A DNA stretch of 28,652 bases, taken from positions 1-28,652 of the forward strand of contig JAWQRN010000535.1 of assembly GCA_033557685.1 (NCBI GenBank), in the 5' to 3' direction. The position numbers and the translations under genes are program-made. Origin of the DNA: Sperchopsis tessellata. Its lineage: Eukaryota; Arthropoda; Insecta; Coleoptera; Hydrophilidae. Of this stretch, positions 10,346-20,000 are shown one piece after another; the first letter of the stretch is position 1; each line of letters begins with the position of its first letter. Under the pieces are notes generated by a model. The model was not told the origin of the DNA. It was given only the letters and a program-made list of their open reading frames with translations, and searched no databases.

Positions 10346-11779
10346 CATGTAATCTATCATACTAACCCTCACAACACATTCATTCTACACCCTTGAATTT
10401 CTATCACTATCAATTAATCTTCTGATGCATATACTTTTAAGATAGACCATGCCTGCAACATCTATCTTCATCTTCAGTAATTATATAAAAATTTATTCCT
10501 AATAGCTGCAGTTCGATAAGATGATTGAAACATATTTTATATATCAACAATACTATTGCAGCATGGTGAAATTTGGGAAGATTTCAAGACAAATATCACT
10601 TGCAAGATGAATTCAATGAAAATAATCTGTGTTTGAACACTTTAAAATCTATATTTTTAATATGTAGTGCTCAAAGTGAAAAGAACAGGGTAAATTAGTA
10701 AGGGATCAGGTTCTTATATAAACTTTCTTGCAAAAGATTGAAAAAGGAGCTACAGTTCTAAAATTGCCTAAAGTCTATATTTTTCCTTATGACAGGAGTT
10801 GAATAAAATTCAGATGTGTATGACAGTAGTACTTTCTGATTGGCACGACATATGAATGATACAATGAATATTCCAATTTTCTGAAAGGTTGGCTCCTGAG
10901 GAATATCTGTATCTAAGTTTTCTTGGTAGTAGCTGATAGACATGCTTTTAGGAAAAAGCTTAGGATTGTTTCTTCATAAGTAAATTGGCCCTTAATATAA
11001 TTTTGTTAAATCAAGCTTGGCACCAATGTGATAAATGGGTAAATTAGTGGACAAAAATAGAAAAAACGACAGCTTTTAAGTTTCTTCTAATAAAAATTGC
11101 AAAAATTTGACGTCTACTTTCAGTTCACATATTATTGTATTACTGATTCTATAAGCTAAACAGTCTGCTATCCTAACGTGACCAACAATTTTTGGTAGAA
11201 AAGCTTGTTCGAGGTATGGTCCCAAAAAAAAAGGCTTTACAAATTATTCATCTAAAATTTTGTTTGATAAAGGCGACAGCAGCAATCAGGTAAGCCGCAA
11301 TCTATTTTTATACTTCATATATAATAAAAGAATGAAATGTAAAAAAACGAATTTCTTTTATACAGTTTTTTTCTGTTACACAAACCGAATTATACAAAGT
11401 ATGTGACAGGCAGATTATTAACTACAAACATATTCAAAAAAATACACAGTAATAGAAATATAATTAACTCCACTTACATTTCCATCGACATTTTAGAAAA
11501 TCACTTAAACTACACTGAATTTTTAATTCTTTCTTACATTAGTTTAACAGTTTCAGGTGAGCCCAGTACAGGTATATTGTGTTTGAAACGGTCGTATTTT
11601 GAATGTCCGCATTCTCCATTGTAATTGGCTGTCACTGGCCAGACACATCCATTGGCCCATTTGGGATTTTAGTATTACAGATACGGACTGAGTTGACCTA
11701 ATGTGACAACAAGGGATATATTTTTTAAAATTCAACAAACAGCGAAATCGCGCTAATCGAATTTAATAAACAATATAAA
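10346..11779. other. Intergenic region, nothing recognised
   Basis: No gene, RNA or known element could be supported. Short ORFs at 10758-10943, 11403-11624 and 11553-11738 lack recognisable domains, codon bias or splice context. A weak match of the sequence near 11570 (TACAGGTAT) to the Tigger-like right terminus at 13141 may mark the other end of that element, but I would not rely on it. Confidence 0.4.
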
Positions 11780-13141
11780 ATATCTTAGTGCGTCCCAAGA
11801 CATTGAAAATATCAACCAATATTTTATTTTATGCGTTTGCATATAAATTAGGTAGTCCTAGAGGGTGGCCTAGGGCATTGTATAAAATTAATAAGATAAA
11901 ATTAAATAGAATGCAAGATTATTTTCTTCACAATAGACCTAATCTGTGGAGTGGTAATAGCTATCAAGCCAATTTTTAGATACATTTTTAGTTACCCAAG
12001 CTTTTTTTGTTAAAGCGCTAAAAATAAATAAACTTGCTTTATGAAATCCTCTACCAAAAGTTCTGGGAGGTTCACTATTGTAGATAAGCTTGAGTTTTAA
12101 TTTAAAATCAAACTCTACATTACCTCCTAATAAAAGAACTATGAGATATTTTAATACTTTACAGGTTGGCTGAAATTTTTCCTATCTGGATAATAATGAT
12201 TGTTTGGGCATTTGTTTCCAAAAGAGGCCAGTTTCGTTATCATTAAAAATTTGTTGTCCTATGTAGCCTCCTTCATTATATTTCGTAGCTATATACTTAT
12301 CTGCACTTATCACTTATCCTGACAAGACACGTTATGCATACCTGTTTTTGTTTTTAAACGTTCAAATGTGCCTCTACTTGCAATGACGGACTCTTCTGCT
12401 ACTGCTTTACAAAAGTTTTTTTTTTGATAAACTTGCTTGAACACTTCTTTCTTGAACATTTGCTTCCATTACCGTTTCAATTGTACACACATTTTCATTT
12501 AAATTTGCTTGAATATATTCTTCATTTACTGCTCCAACCATTCTTTTATGAACTTGTTTGAACACTGTTATTTATTCATTTTCTTCCGTTACCGTTTCAG
12601 TATTTTCTATATTCCATTTGAATTTGTTTGAATGTATTTTATATTACTGTTTCACCTATGTTTTGTATTGTTACTAACTTTTCTTTCAACATGGTAAAAA
12701 TACTCATGGCTTTTATTAGGATGCTCATTGTGCAAATTTTTTTATTTCAATCTTCAATCCAAATCGGTAAAAGACGTTCCATTTCTAAATCGTGTGTTTT
12801 GCCTGCGTGTCAATAATGATGCAAGCTTCCCTTTTTGTTTATATTCACTGACTAATATTAAACCGCGGGATAAAATATTATCGATGAGCTTTTTATGTTT
12901 ATTTTTTGGACCTGTCTACATATACGAGTGCCCCAGCTTAGTGTTTGTTTATTTTTTGTTGTCAGACTTGCCAGTTTGCCTGCCGCAAGAAGCGGGTGCT
13001 CTTGTCTACATAAAATATGTGAATTGATAGTAAATATCGTGTTAATCGAAATTTTGACTCGCGCTAATCGAAATTTGGTTGCTAATTAAATTATAAATTG
13101 CTCTAAATCGAGTTTCGGGCTAATCAAAGGATGCCTGTATG
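11780..13141 (-). mobile_element. Decayed Tigger/pogo (jerky-like) DNA transposon
   Basis: Minus-strand blocks in order: AEESVIASRGTFERLKT followed by GMHNVS (about 12400-12330), matching the end of the CENP-B-type HTH; ADKYIATKYNEGGY and FNDNETGLFWKQMP (about 12305-12200), the first DDE block; LLLGGN, KLKLIYNSEPPRTF, KKAWVTKNV and NWLDSYY (about 12130-11960); then EENNLAF and a degraded 'LLLDNAPGHP' (LYNALGHP, about 11880). The second catalytic Asp is replaced. Stops and frameshifts are common. The right end at about 13110-13141 reads inward as TACAGGCATCCTTTGATTAG, a plausible pogo-type terminus with a TA target. The region 12420-12620 contains a degenerate tandem duplication. Confidence 0.75.
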
Positions 13142-13544
13142 TATACACACATGTACCACACGACATATATGCCAGGGTTATACAAGTACCTCCAATGCCA
13201 TTAATATCTTTTTTAAAAATGTATTTTTCGTCCCTCTTACTTTCCAATGTCTACTCACAACTCATGCACATGCATACAAAAACTCACATACTAGCTTGTC
13301 AAAACTGAAACGCAAATTTTTAGAATTAGGGTGACGCAATCATCGCTGGACCTCTAATAAACGGCCTAAAATTAAATACTGTATTATTTACCAATGTGTC
13401 AACACTGAACAAAATAAATGAAAATATTATATATAATATAATGGCGTTACGTTTTTTATAAACGTCCTTCAGTCCACCCCTGTCATTTATTTTAAAGATT
13501 GTCCCATGATCACCTCTTGTCTAGGTTTAAAAAGTTTTTAAACA
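13142..13544. other. Intergenic, downstream of NUDT2-like gene
   Basis: No genes recognised. On the minus strand an AATAAA hexamer is present at 13491-13486, about 200 bases after the NUDT2 stop codon, and could serve that gene's 3' end. Confidence 0.35.
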
Positions 13545-13615
13545 TGTTCCGGAAAACCTGAAGGTATTTGTTCTGGCCGTGGAAGCCACGTCCAGAATTA
13601 TGTAACCTACTTCAA
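13545..13615 (+). repeat. Fold-back/Penelope-like repeat family, copy C (3' part only)
   Basis: GGAAAACCTGAAGGTATTTG is followed by CTGGCCGTGGAAGCCACGTC, matching 23189-23235 and the corresponding part of copy B. The segment contains a small hairpin, TGGC...GCCA. The GAAACGTC core is absent. It lies just beyond the NUDT2 stop codon, between the stop and the AATAAA at 13491-13486, so it may be part of that gene's 3' UTR. Confidence 0.6.
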
Positions 13616-13689
13616 ATATTTTCAAATTAAATGTAGCAGCAGATTCCTACCACGATCAGCAGCTACTACGTTCACAGATAATTGGCATT

Positions 13690-14207
13690 TTATATAAAAT
13701 TAACAAAACAAAGATAACTTGAACATTTTGTATTGTCTTTATTAATGTAATCTTCGTAATATTTCAGCATTTGAATCAAATCATCGTATTGTCCATATTT
13801 GCAAGCCTCTTCTATTTCCAGCCATTTATATTGAATATGTTCATCTGATAATTTAATTTCTGCATTAGAGTTTATCAACTCAGCTAGCCAATATATTACA
13901 GTTTTAGGTTTACCGTTTACTCTATAATTTAGCGTATGTTTTGTGTTTTTGTCCACTCTAAAGTCTGAATTTGTTAAACCAGACTCTTCTAGTGTCTCCC
14001 GAAATGCAGTCTCTAATTCCGATTCACCAGGGTCAACATGTCCTGCAATAATATTCATTAAAACTTCAAAATTAAAAGGTTAATTGATTTTTTACCTTTG
14101 GGAGGTGTCCAATGATGTTCTCCATAGGATGTTTGAAGCAAGAGATAATTTGTTTTACCACGATGTTTCCTGTAAATTACAAAACCAGCAGCTACCTTGC
14201 TAGCCAT
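13690..14207 (-). CDS. NUDT2: Bis(5'-nucleosyl)-tetraphosphatase, asymmetrical (Ap4A hydrolase, NUDT2 type)
   Basis: The enzyme cleaves diadenosine tetraphosphate to AMP and ATP, removing a stress-linked dinucleotide (known for NUDT2). There are two exons, 14207-14096 and 14042-13690, with a 53 bp GT-AG intron that splits Gly38; the product is 154 residues against 147 in human. The Nudix box is complete at residues 38-60: GHVDPGE, then RETLEESGL, giving the G-X5-E-X7-REUXEEXGU pattern with Arg52, Glu53, Glu56 and Glu57. Family-specific blocks flank it: ASYGEHHWTPPKG-like (here TSYGEHHWTPPKG) before, and KPKTVIYWLAEL after, followed by DEHIQYKWLEIEEA. The start MASKVAAGFVIYR fits the first beta strand. 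The Met at 14058 is intronic and not a start. No signal peptide or targeting sequence; likely cytosolic. Confidence 0.94.
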
Positions 14208-15361
14208 TGTTTTAAGCATTTATATTATCAATCACTTGAACGAAAAATTAATTCTATTAGTCACACATAATTAAATTAACTTATTAATTTTAGGTTAACA
14301 CATTTATTGGCATATGTGAATGAAAGGACAGAGTTCCTGTAGCGCTGTTGCACGATCACTTCTAATGTCTTGTTTACACGTACCATATAATGACTTTACA
14401 TAGGTGTCATCCCTGTGATATACTGTATGTTATTTTGGATGACTAGTTTGGAATTGAAGGCATTGTATATAAGTTAGAATGTATACAGTATATACATAAT
14501 TAAAAATACTTTGATAACTATACCGTAAAGTATAAAACTTGTTTGTGGTGTATATGCTAAACTAACCAATGAAATATCGTACGTAGAGTGAAAGACAATG
14601 TTGCCAGCATATCCAAGGAGAAATTTACCTTTCATGATACAATGCAAATGTGCCAGGCTACCCGAACGATATTTCGTAAACACCTACCAGGTGCAGATGT
14701 ATTCACACTAGCTACAGCGCAAGTCCTGCTACCTGTTAAATATATCACCTCACGACGTTAATAAGATTCGTAAAAGAACCGAAATAGGTATACATTGTTA
14801 AGATTAGATTTTGGTAGGTCTCGGAAACTTTTATTATATTCCTTAAAATATCTTTGTTTGATTCTTTACTATTCTATATTTTGTTGGACTTATGACCAAG
14901 GAATCAAACGACTAGATTCCAATACTCTTTGGTTATTCATCAAAATATGGTTTGCATTCGCTCTGCTGTCACAGTTGCCACGTGGAGATTCCTTCAAATT
15001 AAAGTTAATAAGTATATAATTGGTAAAATAAAGGTTGTAGTTCGTTCTAATTCTGTGAAATTTTATAAAACCAAATGGTATTTTGGCCTCTGTATCCATT
15101 TGTATCTGTTACTTTTAAAGGTCAATGGTCAGTATACTTATAGAGACTACTACCTTGGTTATTTCTCTTTATTCCCTGATGAGCAAGGAATCTATTTTCA
15201 GAATTATTATTTTTAATAAGTTTGTTTAATCTTTAAAGATATGTAGTCCGTCTTTTACTCATTCATATATAAACAAAAGATCGGCCTTCCTATTTATTTG
15301 TTTATGATAGTATACGGAGCTAATTCTGATATTTCATTACTCCTAAAAACTTTGTTAGTAA
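14208..15361. other. Intergenic region between NUDT2-like gene and THAP exon
   Basis: This holds the upstream region of the minus-strand NUDT2-like gene. No TATA box or first non-coding exon could be placed. Open frames at 14474-14683, 14795-15019, 14890-15099 and 14929-15216 overlap one another on both strands and show no domain. The repeated words AAGGAATC and GATTCC near 14898-15192 hint at an unidentified mobile element. Confidence 0.35.
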
Positions 15362-15415
15362 GTAAGAAAAAAGCCAACGCACGGTTATCTCTCGAAAAGT
15401 CTGAAGATATTTGTT
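15362..15415 (+). repeat. Fold-back/Penelope-like repeat family, copy D (middle part)
   Basis: AAAAGCCAACGCACGGTTAT, then CTCTCGAAAAGTCTGAAGAT and ATTTGTT, align with 23164-23210 of the right arm of the fold-back element. The GAAACGTC core is missing. The copy ends about 50 bases before the ATG of the THAP exon. Confidence 0.6.
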
Positions 15416-15463
15416 ATTATTTTAATCGAGCGGCTCGTAAAACTTTGATATATTTAAGTAAAT

Positions 15464-15537
15464 ATGGCTAAGTACTGTGCATATGGTATATGTATCTACT
15501 CAAAGCGGAATACAACTTCAGGAATATCGTTTCACAG
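15464..15537 (+). CDS. THAP-type zinc finger, first coding exon only
   Basis: THAP domains are N-terminal C2CH zinc fingers that bind DNA, found in chromatin factors and in P-element transposases. The exon begins at an ATG and encodes MAKYCAYGICIYS, then KRNTTSGISFHR. Cys5 and Cys10 fit the first two zinc ligands, and SFHR fits the invariant 'SFH.FP' that closes the first strand. The exon ends in phase 2 at a GTAAAT donor (15538). The next exon would carry FP, the second Cys-X2-His pair and the AVPTIF-like end. I could not find it in the remaining window. This may be an alternative upstream gene, a nested gene with distant exons, or an orphan exon left by a P-like element. Too short for the usual ORF-length cut-offs. 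Confidence 0.55.
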
Positions 15538-17062
15538 GTAAATTCAAAAATCATATACAACTTATTGAACGTGCAATAATAGTTTTCAAGTATTTATGCT
15601 GGTTTCAAAATATTAGTTTCTAATTTGATATGTAGTTTACTGAAATCTGTCATGTTTTCATTAATACTTTTGTTAGTCCAGTCATAAATATCTATGTTTC
15701 TCGTTTCTATTAACAGTGGCAGTAATGTAGTAATAAATACTTAATTTGTAGATTTTTAGCTGAATTTTGTTTACGTTGCATGTTATTAAAATAAATGTTA
15801 ATTTAATATTTGTAAATTATGCATTTATGTTAATAAATGTACCATTTAGTTGATATTTTTTAAATTGATTCTTCCCCCCACATCTAGGTAAGTTGCGCCA
15901 CTTTTTGTTAGACAGTTTGTTAAGATTGAATTGACATAGCTTTTAAATATAATGACGTTCACTTTCCTCTATACCAATGCTTCTAGCATATGAAGGATGA
16001 TCACCTTTGCATTACGCATTTACATAACAATACTAGCACAGTGGTAATTAACTCCTGTGGTACTATTACGAGGAGCACCTCATGAGGGTATAAGACATTG
16101 TTGGTACTTATACGACTCGAAGGAGCAAAAAGTTGGTTATGGTTGTGTTTTCTTCGAAGGACTTATGTGAACTGTAAATATAACGGCGTAGACTTTGTCT
16201 CTCGTAAATAGGTGTAAATTTCTTGTGTTTTCGCTTACTTTACTTCCAATAGCTGCAGACGTGTGCGTGTGAACTTCTCTTCTCGTGCGTTGTGTTAGGG
16301 AAGCTATTGGTAAGTTAAAGTTAGGATGAAAGGCTGGATTTGAATGTTTTCACATACTGCCTTATTTTATATAATTAACTGTAGTTTGTGAAGAATTTAT
16401 TTATATGCATTTTATATTTCTAATCTAATATGTTACGACGATCTAGGATCAATTCATTTTGGAACTACAACTACGGTTTTAAAAAGTACATTTCATTCAA
16501 AAAGAGTACAGAACTTTCAAATGGAGTTTGAATGGTCACCTCATGGATAGCCTTCTAGTCGGACAAATGTGCGAAAATATCTCTCTGTTTTTATATATTT
16601 GTTTAGTTAGGAAATAAGAAAGAAATAATAAACCACTACCATATGTGCGCGATGTCTCCATTTGCACTTCCCATGCTACGGTTCTGAATAAATGTAAGTT
16701 AAATATTACTTTTCATTATTATTATAAAACTATTACACATTTAGTCTTTGTTTACATGTATATTATCTCCTTAAATGTGCAATTGTTTAAAGGTCACATT
16801 GAAATTATTTGTATTTGAAATTTTACGATTCAAGTGCCCACTAGAAAATATGTTAATAGAATTTGGTGACAAAAAAGATCCATTAATTATTCTAAGATAA
16901 ATTGCAGTGTAATGGGATAGCCCTTGGGATTTTATTTAAAAGTTTTTGCAAAATTACAAAAATAATATTCACAGAACCATGATCGCAGGTTAGCAGCCAA
17001 TCAGCTGATTAAAGTTTACATTTTTATGTGGTTTTTTGTGTGACTTACTTTAATTGTTTACG
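15538..17062. other. Region between THAP exon and CIAO2A start
   Basis: No coding exon recognised on either strand. It should contain the CIAO2A promoter. A potential donor GGTAAGT at 16309-16315 follows a relatively GC-richer stretch (16190-16310) and could end a non-coding exon, but this is speculative. Confidence 0.35.
16997..17001 (+). promoter_or_regulatory. CCAAT box candidate upstream of CIAO2A
   Basis: AGCCAATCAG occurs 62 bases before the CIAO2A ATG, matching the NF-Y core CCAAT with a favourable flanking CAG. No TATA box is obvious nearby. The position relative to the transcription start is unknown. Confidence 0.3.
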
Positions 17063-20000
17063 ATGTTTTCTTTTTTTCGCAAAAAACAAGTAGATAAGCT
17101 GACCCCTGTGGAAAATTCTGGGCTCAACGAGAAGAGTATTTTCAAAAACAATGACGATTTGAAATACACTGTTTTTGGTGAGTACGTAACCTCATTTTCA
17201 AATTAGTCAAAAATGATTTTCATTTGTTATGTAACTCAATCTTTTTTTAGTCGTAATTAATAATCACTGTTATGAATTTGTTTTAAATATTTAAAATTAT
17301 AGGTCTGACATCTATATCATTGGTGTATACAGCAATATTAAATATTGACATGTTATAGTACAAATAAAAATAATTCGTCGGCGTATTTTTACCCCTTTAG
17401 CTATGAAATTAAATACCCCATTTATTTTCTACATAACCCCCTTTTATATTAATTGCAATTGTCTCATATTTTCAGAGAAAAGTCGTTCTGCAACCTTGTA
17501 AAATATTGTTTAACAACATATTTGATCATACCATAAGAAGCAAAAAGCTTTCCTTTTAGATTCCTGTAGAGCTTTTTGAATGAAGAAGTGTCTGACGAAT
17601 CTAGGCCATGGCTATAAGACGGACGCTTTAGCTCTATGAATCATTGATTATCTGCTAAACTTTATCTAATGAACTAGGCATTGAGATCGGGTTGTTTTTT
17701 CTTCAAAGTAGTGTGTAAATTTTGGGTTGTATTTCTATAGGTTTCTCTATTTAAATTAGAACCCCTATGAATATATTCAATGATAAAATCTCCTACAGCA
17801 GCCCTGAAATCTGTTTCCATCTGTTTTTTTAAAGCTTATGTTTTGGCATTATTTGGTGGAGAAAATTCCTTATTAACTGACTGCAATCTGGGAATGTAAT
17901 TAATTCATTGGGCAATAACAGGTTTTTATATGCCGAGTTTACAGTACAAGATTTTTAAGTCTTTGTACGGAAAAAGAACTCGCTCAAATTCCTATAAAGC
18001 CCCAATTTAGGCACAATATGACATATATGTTTTTAAATGTCACAGCTGTTTTTTAAAAGCTTTTTACTTTGTCGTTCTTTGTTTCATAGAAAATTTATTG
18101 AGTCATAATGAGAATAAAAATAATACAAAATTAACGTCATGTGTATTTTCATTATAAAAATTACAACATATTCTTCCATGGTCTTTATTTGGCCGTGCAT
18201 TCTTAATGACATACTTACTTTATATTTAACTTAAATAATTAAAGATCATATGTTTTTGGTAAAGAAGTGCACTCATGCATTTGTCAAGCCTTCAACTCAA
18301 TCATTTTAATCTATCTTTTGAGAAGGAATTTTTTCCAGACTAGTCATCCACATTTGGGGATAATAATCGTTTGGTAAGCTTACTCTCGACATTTGTCAAG
18401 ATGTTTGTTATGACCTTGTTGATTTAGTCACTACTTATTATTTATACTCGAAGGACCATCTTACTTTTTGAAGAAAAAATGAAACTACTTCTTGAGTCGA
18501 TTGTTTTTAGTGCAGGTAGGGTGGGAAAGCATCCCCATCTTATTGGCAAAGTAGTTCATAAAGTAGATAAATATCTTCAGGTTTTCTGGGAGATGACCGT
18601 GTTTTGGTTTTTGTTTTTGGCGATGTTTTGTCTACTGTATGTATGTATTCGTTTATTTCGTGATTACAAGGCTTAGAAAATTACATTTTTCCTAAATATA
18701 TACCATTCCTCTATCCTATCCTTCTCTCTCTTCTTCTATTATGCACTGCCCTCATCCATCTATATCCCGCCCTATCGTCCTCTAGAATTTCTTCTTCCCT
18801 TCTATTGTCTGTTTTGTCCTTTGCAACTTTGTATCAGGCGATCTATATCCCTTCCTCCTCCCCACAGATCGTACACAAACCACTTTCTCCACTCATCTAG
18901 TATCTGTTCACTATCTCCTCGTTACCGCACCTGAATCTTGCCACCACACTCTGGCTATCCCTGTAGCCTCTACCCACCAAATATCGTGGTTTTCTCATCG
19001 TTATCAGCCGTCTATATCTCCTGTTATATCTGCTGCTCTACATATCTTTGAATTTTCCCTGCTTCTGTATTTGTCCATCTCTCTCTACCACCACTGCCGT
19101 CACCTCCCGCTCTGCAACTCTTCTTGCTTCTATCTCTTCTGGTGAATACCCATTTCTCTCATAGCACTTTCTTCTTTTGTTACTCCTGTGTTGGTACTTA
19201 TTTGCACTTCCTTCCAGCATTCTTGGAGTATAATGTTATCCGTGTTTGACCTGACCTTTTCCTCATTTCATAGCCCTTCTCCCTGCTTCTAGCCTCATTT
19301 TTTCTCTTTTAGTTTCTTTAAAGATTATGTACTTTGGTGTGCACCTATCCAGCCTCAGAATCCACCTTAAGTATCTTGTGTGCAGTGCTTCTATCTTTCC
19401 TTGTTCTTCCCAGCCCCATTCATAATTATATTATTTATTAGGCTGTCAAGCATCATGACTCATCATATAGTCTTTCTCAAAGATTCCTAGCCCTAATCTC
19501 CACACCTGGTTCATAGCTATTGTTGCCTTCTTTACCATGTTCTTAATGTGACTTTCTCCATTATTTTTCTGAAATAGGTATCTCAAGTACTTGAATTCCT
19601 TTGCCTCCTCCAGTTCGTTATCTCCCCACCTCCAATGTTCTTTTCTGCTTCTTCTGTCTCCCTTTTTAAATACCATGACCTTTGACTTTTCAGTGTTTTA
19701 AGTCCACTTTTTCCTATGTTTGTATATTTTCATTGTTCTTAGCATGTCTCTCAGCTGGTTTGCTTCTTTTGCTATTAGCACAATATCATCTGCATATGCC
19801 AGTGACCGTAGCTTGATCTTCCCAATTACTACTCTTCCCAATTGCCCTGCCCTTAATTTATCCTCCAAGTCTGATGTGTAGATGGAACATCCCTATCTCA
19901 CCCCTTTCTCTGTCCAAAAAGTCTCTGAAAAGTTCTCACCCATTTTTACCACGTTCTTTGTCTCCTGGTAGATTTTTTATACTCTACAGATCAGCCTCTT

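Noticed and set aside
14795..15216. Overlapping open frames of 69-95 codons on both strands
   Set aside because: No domain, no splice context, strongly hydrophobic composition expected from AT-rich DNA, and mutual overlap.
18479..18676. 65-codon plus-strand open frame with a hydrophobic C-terminus
   Set aside because: It spans the fold-back arm fragment and the LINE 3' tail, so the frame is a junction artefact.
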